From Atlantibacter sp. RC6 (GTDB lineage: Bacteria; Pseudomonadota; Gammaproteobacteria; Enterobacterales; Enterobacteriaceae): a stretch of DNA of 64,000 nt. Both the position numbers and the translations under genes were made by a program. The first letter of the stretch is position 1, and each line of letters opens with the position of its first letter. Of the stretch, positions 21,054 through 30,139 are shown in pieces. The stretch spans positions 248,001-312,000 of the forward strand of contig NZ_JACHZE010000002.1 in assembly GCF_014193285.1 (NCBI RefSeq). The letters run 5' to 3'. Below the pieces are notes generated by a model. The model was not told the DNA's origin, did no database searches, and worked only from the letters and a program-made list of their open reading frames with translations.

Positions 21054-22126
21054 GCCAAATCCTCATTTTCAAACGCCGGATCGTTGGCCTGCGGCGCGTT
21101 AACCAGCGTGGCGTCGACGGCGTCGTTGGCGACGGTAGCGGGCGGCACCACAACCACCGGCGCAGGGGTAACGACGCGCGGAACGTGACGCAGCACCGGC
21201 GGCGTTGGCACCAGCAGTTTACCTACCGTGGCCAGGAAATACCGTCCGCATAAACGGCCAATTTTGTAATCTTCCAGCAGCGTCGGGACGCGGCTGCCCA
21301 GCGCCATACTTTGTAACGGCTTCGGCGGATAAATTTCGAAAATGCGCAGCTTACCCGGCGGCTTTTCAATGAATTGCTGGATTTCCCGATAGGTCTTTTC
21401 GTGATGCTGGACCAGATTTAACAGCGGTTGCAGGCTGCTGTCGGTCATCCAGCGCTCCATACGCTTGAACCACTGCGGGGTGTAGTACATCTGCGACGGC
21501 ACGGTACGGATCACCACCAGCGTGTTTGCGCCCAGCCGGGCCGCTTCGCGCACCGGAACCGCATCGCTGATGCCGCCATCCTGATAGCTGATGCCGTCGA
21601 GCATCACGCCGGTGCGGTAGAAACCGGGAATGGCGCTGGAGGCGCGCAGGATATCCAGCCAGTTGGCATTAGTCGGCGAAAAATAGCCCGGCGAGTAGTC
21701 ATCGCTACGGCAGGCGCACATATAAAAAGCCTTGCCGCCGTCAAACAGCCGCGCGGCGTTGTCCATCGCCAGCGGCATTTTGCTGGCGGTCGCTTCGGTT
21801 AACCAGTCGAGATCGATAAGATTGCCGCCGCGCACAAAGCGCACCGGATTAAAAAATTCGCGGCTGGTGGTGTAGCGGGTGATCACGCGACGCGCGTAGC
21901 CCGGTTGATTGCAGAGATAAGCTGAGAGGTTTTGCGCACCGGCAGAGGTGCCAAGGAAAGTGTCGAATGGGTTGAAATTCGCGCGCATGAATTCGTCCAG
22001 CACGCCGGCAGTGAAGATCCCACGCTGCCCACCCCCTTCGCACACAAGGGCAAGCTTTCCGGGACGAAACGGTTTTAACGCAAGCGGCGCGATGTTGCCG
22101 AGCGTAACGGGTATACGTTGTCCCAC
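21050..22126 (-). CDS. yjjU: Patatin-like phospholipase YjjU
   Basis: 358 residues. Oxyanion motif GGGQRG (about 31-36), nucleophile elbow GTSAG (about 62) and the DGG catalytic Asp motif (QDGGISDAVPV) define a patatin-like serine hydrolase. The chosen start is GTG at 22126 (MGQRIPVTLGN), preceded by AGGAAAG and matching E. coli; an ATG 17 codons upstream is less likely. The C-terminus ends [13 protein letters not shown]. Operon with yjjV. Confidence 0.92.
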   Translation of the reverse strand: MGQRIPVTLGNIAPLALKPFRPGKLALVCEGGGQRGIFTAGVLDEFMRANFNPFDTFLGTSAGAQNLSAYLCNQPGYARRVITRYTTSREFFNPVRFVRGGNLIDLDWLTEATASKMPLAMDNAARLFDGGKAFYMCACRSDDYSPGYFSPTNANWLDILRASSAIPGFYRTGVMLDGISYQDGGISDAVPVREAARLGANTLVVIRTVPSQMYYTPQWFKRMERWMTDSSLQPLLNLVQHHEKTYREIQQFIEKPPGKLRIFEIYPPKPLQSMALGSRVPTLLEDYKIGRLCGRYFLATVGKLLVPTPPVLRHVPRVVTPAPVVVVPPATVANDAVDATLVNAPQANDPAFENEDLA

Positions 22127-22269
22127 CCTGCTTTCCTGATTGTTGTTGTGCTGGTAAACGGAACAATCCGCCAGCAATCAACATGTTAGTTTTTCTTACG
22201 CCATAAACAAAAAGATACCACGCGAAGCGCAATATCAACAACCCGCGTGGGGCGCAACGGTAAAACCGT

Positions 22270-22296
22270 GAAAGCCAGTCGCACTGACTGGCTTTC
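22270..22296 (-). terminator. Terminator after ytjA
   Basis: GAAAGCCAGTC-GCACT-GACTGGCTTTC, an 11-base perfect stem between ytjA and yjjU, followed on the minus strand by a short U-containing stretch. Confidence 0.75.
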
Positions 22297-22321
22297 CGGT
22301 TACCTGTTGCTAAGGGTCACA

Positions 22322-22483
22322 CTATGGACGTCTACGGCCCATAAAGAGGCTGACCAGGAACAGAATAATACCGACTACGAAGACAATTTTCGCTGCGCCA
22401 GCCGCTGTACCGGCCAGACCACCAAAGCCTAAAGCCGCGGCAATCAACGCAATCACGAGAAAAATAATGCCCCAACGAAACAT
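22322..22483 (-). CDS. ytjA: Small membrane protein YtjA (DUF1328)
   Basis: 53 residues starting [19 protein letters not shown] and ending FMGRRRP: two membrane helices joined by the glycine/alanine-rich [12 protein letters not shown] turn, essentially identical to E. coli YtjA. Strong ribosome site GGAGAG upstream. Function unknown; in E. coli it is grouped with osmY among stress-induced genes. Confidence 0.93.
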   Translation of the reverse strand: MFRWGIIFLVIALIAAALGFGGLAGTAAGAAKIVFVVGIILFLVSLFMGRRRP

Positions 22484-22571
22484 AAGACTCTCCTTTACCA
22501 TAGTTTAATTGCTACCGCTTCTGAGCAAGCCATGCTTGCTGGCGGTGTTATCTGGTGGTGATGCTTACCAT

Positions 22572-22600
22572 CTCCCCCGGCTCTCACCGGGAGAGGGGGT
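22572..22600. repeat. GC-rich REP-like inverted repeat between ytjA and osmY
   Basis: Read on the minus strand it is CCCCCTCTCCCGGTGAGAG followed by CCGGGGGAG: an imperfect stem around CCGG. It resembles the CCCTCTCCC...GGGAGAGGG repeats spread through Enterobacter and Klebsiella intergenic regions. It may protect the osmY mRNA 3' end. Confidence 0.5.
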
Positions 22601-22613
22601 TTCGTGGTGTGAA

Positions 22614-23237
22614 TTACTCAACTTTCAGATCGTTTTTCACGCTTTTCACACCATCAATGGCTTTGGCGATGCTCTCAGCACGCTCGGACTGTGCTTTGGA
22701 CTCAACCGTACCTGAAAGCTGTACCACGCCATCGGTGGTCTCAACCTTCACTTTTCGTGAAGGAACGATGTCATCGGCCAGGAATTTGGCTTTGATTTCA
22801 CTGGTGGTGGCGGCATCACCGGCATAGCCTTTTGCAGAGTCGGTTTTGGACTCGGATTTGCCATCACGCACGTGCAGTTTGTCGCTTACTGAGTCGACGC
22901 CTTCAACGCCTTTGGCGATTTTCACGGCCTGTTCAGCCTGCGCCTGGCTTTCTACGAAGCCGCTCAGGGTGACAACTTTCTTATCGGTTTCTACCGAAAT
23001 ATCGGTGCTCTTGATGTTCTCATCGTCCACCAGAGCCGCTTTTACTTTCGCTGTGATAGCACTGTCATCCATGAAATTACCGACTTTATTCATAGAGTTA
23101 TCGATTTTTTTCCCTGCGCTATCCGCCGTTGATTCGACTTTGTTCATGGTTTCGGATTCAGCCAGCGCGGAACCGGAAGCCAGTGCAGAGCCCAACAAAA
23201 CAGCCATCAGAGTTTTTGAAATCTTAGTCTTATTCAT
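22614..23237 (-). CDS. osmY: Periplasmic BON-domain protein OsmY
   Basis: 207 residues, hyperosmotic and stationary-phase periplasmic protein. Signal peptide 1-26 ending SGSALA, then two BON domains (about 60-125 and 140-207), each with the [15 protein letters not shown] / [14 protein letters not shown] type strand and the ending GV-SVK/D. The linker [21 protein letters not shown] is as in E. coli. The protein is slightly longer than E. coli OsmY because of the N-terminal spacer. Confidence 0.96.
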   Translation of the reverse strand: MNKTKISKTLMAVLLGSALASGSALAESETMNKVESTADSAGKKIDNSMNKVGNFMDDSAITAKVKAALVDDENIKSTDISVETDKKVVTLSGFVESQAQAEQAVKIAKGVEGVDSVSDKLHVRDGKSESKTDSAKGYAGDAATTSEIKAKFLADDIVPSRKVKVETTDGVVQLSGTVESKAQSERAESIAKAIDGVKSVKNDLKVE

Positions 23238-23653
23238 CGATTCATTCCTGTAGGTTTGCTCAGCATTTGAGCCTTGAGCTACTTAACGAGTAGCTTCTCC
23301 TTAAACAGCAACGCCTTCACGGCAGCCGCTAAATGACTAAAAATCAATGCGTTAAAGTAGAAACAATCCTGTTTACCGCTTTATTACATTTTGTTGACAC
23401 TTTCAGTCATTAATATTGCGTTCGAAACCAATCTCAGGATTAATGGTCAAAAACATTAAATTAGATGACACATTAACCCGGCAATCTGTTCTTCACTTTG
23501 TTAAATATAGATCACAATCTTGAAAACGCCTGGTTGACTGCGCGAAAAATGAGCAAACCGGCGACAAACGCAGGAAATTAAGAACAATCCGCAAGGGACT
23601 AAAAAGACAGGGAAAGTGACGGGACGCGGCGTGTGCCGCGCCCTGAGAGAGGA
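23238..23653. other. osmY promoter region with long 5' leader
   Basis: About 415 bases without a gene. The minus-strand block GTGATCTATATTTAAC (23498-23513) matches the E. coli osmY sigma-S promoter; the predicted -10 CTATATT is at 23504-23510, so the leader is roughly 260 bases, as in E. coli. The TTGTGATC part may also serve CRP or Lrp. The prfC end carries the stem-loop listed separately. Confidence 0.7.
23621..23643 (-). terminator. Stem-loop after prfC
   Basis: GGG-(A)-CGCGGC-GTGT-GCCGCG-CCC: nine pairs with one bulged A, just past the prfC stop. The T-tract is poor. Confidence 0.6.
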
Positions 23654-25243
23654 TTAATGCTCGCGGGTTTTACGGAACGTGACGTCAGGGTAACGTTCCT
23701 GCGTCAGGTTGAGGTTGACCATGGTTGGCGCGATGTAAGTGAGATTGTCGCCGCCATCCAGCGCCAGCTGAACCTCGTTCTTACGTTTAAACTCCTCGAA
23801 CTTTTTGACGTCTTTGCTTTCCACCCAACGCGCGGTCGCCACGTTGACCGATTCGTAAATCGCTTCAACGTTGTACTCGCTTTTCAGGCGTGCCACGACC
23901 ACGTCGAACTGCAGCACACCTACCGCGCCCACGATCAGATCATTGTTGGCGATCGGACGGAACACCTGCACCGCCCCCTCTTCGGAAAGCTGAACCAGCC
24001 CCTTAAGCAGCTGTTTTTGCTTGAGCGGGTCGCGCAGGCGAATGCGGCGGAACAGTTCCGGCGCGAAGTTCGGGATGCCGGTGAACTTCATCATTTCGCC
24101 CTGGGTAAAGGTATCGCCAATCTGAATAGTGCCGTGGTTATGCAGACCGATAATGTCACCCGGATAGGCTTCTTCCACATGGGAACGGTCGCCCGCCATA
24201 AAGGTCAGCGCGTCGGATATCACCACGTCTTTGCCGATACGCACCTGGCGCAGCTTCATGCCCTTTTCGTACTTGCCGGATACCACACGCATAAACGCCA
24301 CGCGGTCACGGTGTTTCGGATCCATGTTGGCCTGGATCTTAAATACAAAGCCGGAGAATTTCTCTTCCTGGGCTTCGACTTCGCGGGTGTCGGTTTTACG
24401 CGGCATCGGCGCAGGCGCCCACTCCACCAGACCATCCAGCATATGATCTACGCCGAAGTTACCCAGCGCAGTACCGAAGAAGACCGGGGTGATTTCACCG
24501 CTCAGGAACAGCTCTTTATCGAACTCGTGCGATGCGCCCTGCACCAGCTCAAGTTCGTCACGCAGCTGCGCCGCCAGATCTTCCCCCACCGCCGCATCGA
24601 GGTCCGGGTTGTTCAACCCTTTAACAATGCGCACTTCCTGAATGGTGTGGCCTTTACCGGTCTGGTAGAGGTAGGTTTCATCTTTATAAAGGTGATAAAC
24701 GCCTTTAAACAGTTTACCGCAGCCAATGGGCCAGGTGATCGGCGAGCAGGCGATTTTCAGTTCGCGCTCGACTTCATCCAGCAGTTCCATCGGATCGCGA
24801 ATGTCGCGGTCCAGCTTGTTCATAAAGGTCAGGATCGGCGTGTCGCGCAGACGGGTCACTTCCATCAGCTTGCGGGTACGATCTTCAACGCCCTTGGCGG
24901 CGTCGATCACCATCAGACAGCAGTCCACCGCCGTCAGGGTGCGGTAGGTATCTTCCGAGAAGTCTTCGTGGCCCGGGGTGTCCAGCAGGTTCACCAGGCA
25001 ATCGTGATACGGGAATTGCATCACGGAGGTGGTAATAGAAATACCACGCTGTTTTTCCATCTCCATCCAGTCGGATTTGGCGTGCTGGCTGGAGCCGCGG
25101 CCTTTTACCGTACCGGCGGTCTGGATCGCCTGTCCGAACAGCAGCACCTTTTCAGTAATGGTGGTTTTACCGGCATCCGGGTGCGAGATGATGGCAAAAG
25201 TGCGGCGCTTGGCCACCTCTTGCAAATAAGGAGACAACGTCAT
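23654..25243 (-). CDS. prfC: Peptide chain release factor 3
   Basis: A 529-residue GTPase that recycles RF1/RF2 from the ribosome. G motifs: SHPDAGKTT (G1), RGISITTS (G2), DTPGHEDF (G3), NKLDRD (G4). EF-G-like domains II and III follow. The start is ATG 25243 ([16 protein letters not shown]), exactly the E. coli protein; the frame is open 12 codons upstream. Last gene of the holD-rimI-yjjG-prfC run, 97 bases after yjjG. Confidence 0.98.
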   Translation of the reverse strand: MTLSPYLQEVAKRRTFAIISHPDAGKTTITEKVLLFGQAIQTAGTVKGRGSSQHAKSDWMEMEKQRGISITTSVMQFPYHDCLVNLLDTPGHEDFSEDTYRTLTAVDCCLMVIDAAKGVEDRTRKLMEVTRLRDTPILTFMNKLDRDIRDPMELLDEVERELKIACSPITWPIGCGKLFKGVYHLYKDETYLYQTGKGHTIQEVRIVKGLNNPDLDAAVGEDLAAQLRDELELVQGASHEFDKELFLSGEITPVFFGTALGNFGVDHMLDGLVEWAPAPMPRKTDTREVEAQEEKFSGFVFKIQANMDPKHRDRVAFMRVVSGKYEKGMKLRQVRIGKDVVISDALTFMAGDRSHVEEAYPGDIIGLHNHGTIQIGDTFTQGEMMKFTGIPNFAPELFRRIRLRDPLKQKQLLKGLVQLSEEGAVQVFRPIANNDLIVGAVGVLQFDVVVARLKSEYNVEAIYESVNVATARWVESKDVKKFEEFKRKNEVQLALDGGDNLTYIAPTMVNLNLTQERYPDVTFRKTREH

Positions 25244-25340
25244 AATTAAATCTTCTTCATAAGGGCATGGGCAGGCCATGCGACTGGAAATCGAAAAATG
25301 CGGCTATTTTACCTGGCTGGTAATCTCAGACAATCAGTGT

Positions 25341-26018
25341 TTAGGGTTTACACAACAGCTGCTCCAGTTCACTTAACGACGAAACCTGCCAGGTGGGTGT
25401 GATCTCTGGCGGCAAGGTACGTCCGCTTGAGCTCAGCCAACAGGTCGCCAGCCCGGCATTGATGCCGCCCAGAATGTCGGATTCCGGCGTATCGCCCACC
25501 ATTAACACGCGCGAGCGCGGCGGGTTGCCCATTTTCTCAAAAGCATAATCGAAGATCCGCGCGTCGGGTTTGGCAACGCCAACCTGCTCGGAAATCACTA
25601 ATAAATCAAAATAGTCGCGCAGGCCGGTGCGCTCCAGACGAATTTCCTGCAACGCGGTAAAACCGTTGGTAATGATACCCAGCTTTACTTTGCCTTTCAG
25701 GGCGTTCAGTAAGGATACCGCGCCTGGCAGCGGGGCGCAGATTTCCGCCATGGCGTTCAGGAAGGCTTCATTTAGCGCGCCAGGCGTAACGTTTAAGCGT
25801 TCAGACCAGCTCTGGAAACGGTTATGTTGCAGTTGCAGCGCGGTAATGGCCCCGTTCTGGTAATCGACCCACAACGGCTTATTGATGGCCTGGTAATCCT
25901 GGAAATCTTCAGCGGTAAACGTCACGCTGTAGTCGAGAAACATCCGCTGTAAACCGCCGAACGAGTCAAAAGTAAACAACGTTTCGTCAGCATCAAACAG
26001 TATCCAGTCCCAGTTCAT
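25341..26018 (-). CDS. yjjG: Pyrimidine 5'-nucleotidase YjjG
   Basis: 225 residues of the HAD superfamily: FDADETLF (motif I), IITNG (motif II), VAKPDARIF (motif III Lys) and [13 protein letters not shown] (motif IV). In E. coli it hydrolyses dUMP, dTMP and non-canonical pyrimidine nucleotides (house-cleaning). ATG 26018 has AGGTGA five bases upstream; the GTG one codon earlier is less likely. Confidence 0.96.
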   Translation of the reverse strand: MNWDWILFDADETLFTFDSFGGLQRMFLDYSVTFTAEDFQDYQAINKPLWVDYQNGAITALQLQHNRFQSWSERLNVTPGALNEAFLNAMAEICAPLPGAVSLLNALKGKVKLGIITNGFTALQEIRLERTGLRDYFDLLVISEQVGVAKPDARIFDYAFEKMGNPPRSRVLMVGDTPESDILGGINAGLATCWLSSSGRTLPPEITPTWQVSSLSELEQLLCKP

Positions 26019-26042
26019 CACTTCACCTGTCTTGTTGTGTTA

Positions 26043-26486
26043 TCAACCCAATGGGAGGGCCATGATAATGGCGTCTTCACGGCCATCCGCAGTGGGGTAG
26101 TAATTGCGGCGTATTGTCGCTTCGTTAAAGCCGAGGCTCTCATAGAGCGCGATAGCGGCGGCGTTAGAGGCACGCACCTCCAGCCAAAGCGTAAACACGT
26201 CGCGCTGTTCCAGTTCGCGAATCAGATGCTCCAGCAGCTGTCGCCCCAGCCCCCGGCGCTGCCAGGCTGGATCGACGGCAATATTGAACAGCGTCGCTTC
26301 ATCCAGCACCACCTGGGTAATGGCAAATGCGGCCATCTCGTCCGCCACATCCAGCCGAAAATTGAGGTAACGCTCGCCCTGGTTACTGGCAAAGGTTTTT
26401 TGACTCCAGGGGAACGCGTGGGCGCGCTGTTCAATGGCAAATGCCCGGTCAAGGTCACTGCTCGTGAGTAAAGAGATCGTGTTCAT
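26043..26486 (-). CDS. rimI: Ribosomal protein bS18 N-terminal acetyltransferase
   Basis: 147 residues, GNAT fold. The acetyl-CoA loop is visible as VDPAWQRRGLGRQLLEHLI (about 71-89), followed by the C-terminal LGFNEATIRRNYYP block. Start ATG 26486 (MNTISLLT) overlaps the end of holD by 32 bases, so the two are coupled; yjjG begins 24 bases downstream. Confidence 0.96.
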   Translation of the reverse strand: MNTISLLTSSDLDRAFAIEQRAHAFPWSQKTFASNQGERYLNFRLDVADEMAAFAITQVVLDEATLFNIAVDPAWQRRGLGRQLLEHLIRELEQRDVFTLWLEVRASNAAAIALYESLGFNEATIRRNYYPTADGREDAIIMALPLG

Positions 26487-26868
26487 GTTCGCAAATGTGT
26501 TGCCATAAAGCGGCGCGCGCCGCGGGATCTTCACGCAGTTCGTCCAACGTTTGGGTGCGTAGCGCCGTGCCTGCCAGCGACGGTAACGGCTCCACGCCCA
26601 GCCACAGGCTTATGCAATGGCTGTCAGGCGGCAGCATTTCCACCCGATCAGGGGTGAGCACCAGAACCTGATCGGGGCTCACGCCCAGCGCCTGCAGCAG
26701 ATCGCGGATTAACGGCGTGGTTAACGCCACAAGCGGCTGCGCGACCATCACCAGACGAATATGGGCGGGCAGCGTGATGGCGATTTCGCCCTGCAACGCC
26801 GTCGGACGACGCAGCACCCACTGGGTGATGCCCAGTTGCTGTAATTGCCAGTCGCGTCGGGATGTCAT
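26455..26868 (-). CDS. holD: DNA polymerase III psi subunit
   Basis: 137 residues, as in E. coli. With chi (HolC) it joins the clamp loader to SSB. N-terminal MTSRRDWQLQQLGITQW is the conserved segment that contacts the clamp loader; IRLVMVA and the C-terminal ALWQHICEHEHDLF are family landmarks. ATG 26868 was chosen over 14 codons of upstream open frame because it reproduces the E. coli start. Confidence 0.95.
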   Translation of the reverse strand: MTSRRDWQLQQLGITQWVLRRPTALQGEIAITLPAHIRLVMVAQPLVALTTPLIRDLLQALGVSPDQVLVLTPDRVEMLPPDSHCISLWLGVEPLPSLAGTALRTQTLDELREDPAARAALWQHICEHEHDLFTHEQ

Positions 26869-26994
26869 CGCAAAGCCTGCCTTATTGCCGGAAGGGCGCA
26901 AATATAGCAAATCCGAGCAGCCTGCGCCAACAAAGGTGCAGCCGGAAGCGGGTCGGGGTTATAATCGCCGCCTACGTTTATACAGGAGAGTTTC

Positions 26995-28026
26995 ATGTCT
27001 GCTTTTACCCCGGCAAGCGAAGTCTTGCTGCGCCACAGTGATGATTTTGCCGAAAGCCGCGTGCTGTTCGCCGGAGATCTTCAGGACGACCTGCCAGCCC
27101 GGTTTGAAACCGCAGCCAGTCGCGCTTTCACGCAATTTTATCACCACTGGCAGACGCTCTCCCAGACGATGGGTGACAAGGCGCAGTACGGCCTGACCGT
27201 GGATGCCGACTTTATCGCTGACAGCGATACCCTTATCTACTACTGGCCGAAGAACAAGCCGGAAGCCCAGTTCCAGCTGATGAATCTGCTGTCGCTGATG
27301 CCGGTCGGCTGCGACGTGTTCGTGGTGGGCGAAAACCGCAGCGGCGTGCGCAGCGCCGAGCAAATCCTTGAGGCTTTTTGCCCGCTGAATAAAATCGACA
27401 GCGCGCGCCGTTGCGGGCTGTACCATGGCCGTCTGGAAAAACAGCCGACCTTCGATGCCGACGCAGCGTGGGGTGAGTATCAGCTCGACGGGCTGTCCAT
27501 TAAAACGCTGCCAGGCGTGTTCAGCCGCGATGGGCTGGATGTGGGCAGCCAGCTGCTGCTCTCAACCTTTACCCCGCACACCAAAGGCAAAGTGCTGGAT
27601 GTAGGCTGCGGCGCGGGCGTGCTGTCCGTGATGCTGGCCAGCCATTCGCCGAAAGTACGCTTAACACTCACTGATGTGGGCGCTTCAGCGGTCGAAGCGG
27701 CGAAAGCGACTCTGGCGGCTAATCAGATGGAAGGCCAGGTATTTGCCAGCAACGTCTATTCCGATGTGAATGGCCGCTTCGATATGATTATCTCCAACCC
27801 GCCGTTCCACGATGGGATGCAAACCAGCCTGGACGCGGCACAGCAGCTGATCCGCGGCGCGGTGCGCCATCTCAATATCGGCGGTGAGCTGCGCATTGTG
27901 GCTAACGCCTTCCTGCCCTATCCGAACGTGCTGGATGAAGCGTTCGGTAATCATGAAGTGTTGGCGCAAACCGGGCGTTTTAAAGTGTATCGCGCCGTTA
28001 TGGGCCGCGGCGCGAAGAAGCGCTAA
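26995..28026 (+). CDS. rsmC: 16S rRNA m2G1207 methyltransferase
   Basis: 343 residues: a degenerate N-terminal methyltransferase-like domain (1-165) and an active C-terminal domain with SAM motif [13 protein letters not shown] (about 198-210) and catalytic ISNPPFHDG (about 265). It modifies G1207 of 16S rRNA in the 30S subunit. Good ribosome site CAGGAGAG. Divergent from holD. Confidence 0.97.
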   Translation: MSAFTPASEVLLRHSDDFAESRVLFAGDLQDDLPARFETAASRAFTQFYHHWQTLSQTMGDKAQYGLTVDADFIADSDTLIYYWPKNKPEAQFQLMNLLSLMPVGCDVFVVGENRSGVRSAEQILEAFCPLNKIDSARRCGLYHGRLEKQPTFDADAAWGEYQLDGLSIKTLPGVFSRDGLDVGSQLLLSTFTPHTKGKVLDVGCGAGVLSVMLASHSPKVRLTLTDVGASAVEAAKATLAANQMEGQVFASNVYSDVNGRFDMIISNPPFHDGMQTSLDAAQQLIRGAVRHLNIGGELRIVANAFLPYPNVLDEAFGNHEVLAQTGRFKVYRAVMGRGAKKR

Positions 28027-28034
28027 ACCTGACA

Positions 28035-28070
28035 GGTGTCGCTTTTTAAGCCAATCAGGAAAGCGACACC
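28035..28070 (+). terminator. rsmC terminator
   Basis: GGTGTCGCTTT and AAAGCGACACC form an 11-base perfect stem around a 14-base loop, ending ten bases before the tRNA promoter. Confidence 0.7.
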
Positions 28071-28080
28071 AAATTAACTG

Positions 28081-28108
28081 TTGACGACGCTCAGAAAACA
28101 TCTAGAAT
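28081..28108 (+). promoter_or_regulatory. Promoter of the tRNA-Leu operon
   Basis: TTGACG, 16-base spacer, TAGAAT, followed by GCGCC. The GC-rich discriminator is typical of stringently controlled stable-RNA promoters. The first tRNA begins 41 bases later. Confidence 0.85.
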
Positions 28109-28148
28109 GCGCCTCCGTGGTTGCAATACTTCTCGGTATTGCTGGTAC

Positions 28149-28235
28149 GCGAAGGTGGCGGAATTGGTAGACGCGCTAGCTTCAGGTGTTAGTGCCTTAA
28201 CGGGCGTGAGGGTTCAAGTCCCTCTCTTCGCACCA
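28149..28235 (+). tRNA. leuV: tRNA-Leu (anticodon CAG), copy 1
   Basis: 87 bases including encoded CCA; acceptor GCGAAGG pairs with the 3' CTTCGC, long class II variable arm, GGTTCAAGTCC T-arm, anticodon CAG at 28183-28185. Corresponds to the leuQPV cluster that lies beside rsmC in E. coli; which copy is V, P or Q is arbitrary. Confidence 0.97.
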
Positions 28236-28263
28236 ACAACCACGCAAATATCGTTCGCACTGC

Positions 28264-28350
28264 GCGAAGGTGGCGGAATTGGTAGACGCGCTAGCTTCAG
28301 GTGTTAGTGTCTTAACGGACGTGAGGGTTCAAGTCCCTCTCTTCGCACCA
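28264..28350 (+). tRNA. leuP: tRNA-Leu (anticodon CAG), copy 2
   Basis: 87 bases with CCA. Identical to copies 1 and 3 except two changes in the variable arm (GTC...GAC in place of GCC...GGC), which keep the arm paired. Anticodon CAG at 28298-28300. Confidence 0.97.
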
Positions 28351-28380
28351 ATGCGATGACGATATTTATCTTTACCCTGT

Positions 28381-28467
28381 GCGAAGGTGGCGGAATTGGT
28401 AGACGCGCTAGCTTCAGGTGTTAGTGCCTTAACGGGCGTGAGGGTTCAAGTCCCTCTCTTCGCACCA
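28381..28467 (+). tRNA. leuQ: tRNA-Leu (anticodon CAG), copy 3
   Basis: 87 bases with CCA, identical to copy 1. Anticodon CAG at 28415-28417. No obvious terminator follows before the convergent small membrane-protein gene. Confidence 0.97.
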
Positions 28468-28499
28468 CGCTTTACTCCCTCTTGTTTAACTTCTCTGCT

Positions 28500-28736
28500 T
28501 TAAAACCACCGCAAATTTAGCGCTATCAGCATCAGCCCGCTGATAAAGGCTACGCATGACGGCAACAGGACAAAATGACGCAGTCGCTTGTGATAAAGCA
28601 TGCCCGATGTCGCCAGCAGCGCCAGCACAACCACGCCCCGCCACTGTTCGAAAGTTAAACCGCTCAATGCCAGTACGGTCACGACTACACCCGGCAGCAC
28701 GATCCCCCAGCCACTTTCCAGCGCTCGTTGCAACAT
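28500..28736 (-). CDS. Small inner-membrane protein (DUF1435-like)
   Basis: 78 residues with three hydrophobic segments (about 10-28, 33-47, 52-75) and little else. Ribosome site AGAGGTG. A protein of this kind lies next to a diguanylate cyclase and fhuF in Salmonella, as it does here; the family name is from memory. Function unknown. Confidence 0.75.
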   Translation of the reverse strand: MLQRALESGWGIVLPGVVVTVLALSGLTFEQWRGVVVLALLATSGMLYHKRLRHFVLLPSCVAFISGLMLIALNLRWF

Positions 28737-28991
28737 GGCTACACCTCTTTCACTGATAACCCAACCGATAATGATAAATTATATCATATGATATAAATTC
28801 TCATTTTCAACCCTTCATTTGTTAAGTGCTGGTTGAGTTTTTCGGGCAATTAATGACACGAATTGATGAAGGTGATAGATTGAGCAAATTGATAAAGATC
28901 ATTAATTCTGGCTCGATCATGACCGACTTTCCGCCTGTTAGCCTTTATCTCACCTCAACCTGACATAGCGCGTGTAAACAACGACTTAGAT

Positions 28992-30059
28992 ATGACGTCT
29001 CAATCCTGGCGATCGCTACTTCAAGAGAAGTACCAACTCTCATTACGTCTGTTTCTGTTTCTTAATGCGTTGTCAGCGTTATTTAGCATGCTGAGCCCAT
29101 TGTTCCGCGTAAAGATGATCACCGTGCCGCTGGTGACCATACTGACGCTCAGTATCGGTTTGTTGATATGGCGTTGGGTAAGCCAGCCGCGCACCCTAAG
29201 CCTGAGTCTAATCTCCCTGCTCTTCGGCTTGCTCTGGGCTTGGCATATTTATCTTAAGCAGCCCCATATTCCTCAATATGAATCGTCCTATCTGATCATC
29301 GCGCTGATGAGTGTGCTGTTCGTCGGCGCGCTGGCCTTTATTAATAATCTCAAAGCGTTTATTTGCCATTGCCTGCCGGTGATTTTGCTTGTGCTGTGGC
29401 TGGATCAGGGGCAACACACTATCCGGATGCTTTACGCCGTCGCGCTGCCGATGGTGGGCATTGTGATCCAGCACCTGATTCAGAAGCGTAACGACGCCTT
29501 TGCCCAGGGCCTGATGTTTAAGCTGATGGAAGAGAAAAAAACGCTCACCGATCTGAGCATGGTCGACCCGTTAACCGGGCTGTATAACCGGCGCGGCTTT
29601 CAAAACCGGCTGGAGAATCTGTTTGCGTTAGGTTCGGAACGTAACGTGGTGGTGGTGTTAGATATCGACCACTTCAAGGCCTACAACGACCATTACGGCC
29701 ATATGATGGGCGACCAGGCGCTGGCCCGCGTGTCGGCAGCTATTCGCGATGCGGTGCGTTCGCGAGATATCGTGGCGCGTTTTGGCGGCGAAGAGTTTCT
29801 GGTGCTATTGACCAATACCGATTTGGATATGGCGCGCAAAACCGCAGAGCGGATACGCCAGCGGGTATTTGACTTGCGTATCCCCCACCGTTTTAACGCC
29901 GAGGTTGCCACCAACGTCACCATCAGTATTGGCCTGGCACCGATGCATGAACGGGATTTTAACGATGCATTTAAGCTTGCGGATAAGGCCCTGTATAAAG
30001 CCAAGCATCTGGGGCGCAACCATATCCTCACCAGTGAAGAGATGGAAACTGAACAGTAG
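28992..30059 (+). CDS. Membrane-bound diguanylate cyclase
   Basis: 355 residues: about five or six membrane helices in the first 165 residues, a short coiled segment, then a GGDEF-domain (about 185-350). The active-site loop reads RFGGEEFLVLL (GGEEF), and the product-inhibition I-site RSRD lies five residues before it, so the enzyme should make cyclic-di-GMP under feedback control. DIDHFKAYND carries the metal Asp. Similar in type and place to the Salmonella cyclase between the tRNA-Leu cluster and fhuF. The sensory signal is unknown. Confidence 0.92.
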   Translation: MTSQSWRSLLQEKYQLSLRLFLFLNALSALFSMLSPLFRVKMITVPLVTILTLSIGLLIWRWVSQPRTLSLSLISLLFGLLWAWHIYLKQPHIPQYESSYLIIALMSVLFVGALAFINNLKAFICHCLPVILLVLWLDQGQHTIRMLYAVALPMVGIVIQHLIQKRNDAFAQGLMFKLMEEKKTLTDLSMVDPLTGLYNRRGFQNRLENLFALGSERNVVVVLDIDHFKAYNDHYGHMMGDQALARVSAAIRDAVRSRDIVARFGGEEFLVLLTNTDLDMARKTAERIRQRVFDLRIPHRFNAEVATNVTISIGLAPMHERDFNDAFKLADKALYKAKHLGRNHILTSEEMETEQ

Positions 30060-30096
30060 CCGATGAATCCGCTTGCCATCGGTAAAACCCATCGTT

Positions 30097-30115
30097 AGGA
30101 TTGGCAATCATTATC
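30097..30115. promoter_or_regulatory. Fur box of fhuF
   Basis: A 19-base window ending in AATCATTATC matches the Fur consensus at 13 of 19 positions, with a perfect right half; it ends 24 bases before the fhuF ATG. Iron-replete Fur would block transcription. Confidence 0.75.
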
Positions 30116-30139
30116 ATTTAGATTTGCTGTTCAGTGCTT

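Noticed and set aside
23633..25249. 538-codon frame antisense to prfC
   Set aside because: Exact antisense shadow of a conserved gene; His/Arg/Gln-rich sequence typical of a reversed GC-rich coding strand.
28107..28307. 66-codon frame across tRNA copies 1 and 2
   Set aside because: Formed by translating tRNA sequence.
28149..28467. Three regularly spaced near-identical units considered as a CRISPR-like or tandem repeat array
   Set aside because: The units are 87-base tRNA genes with CCA ends, not short repeats with spacers.
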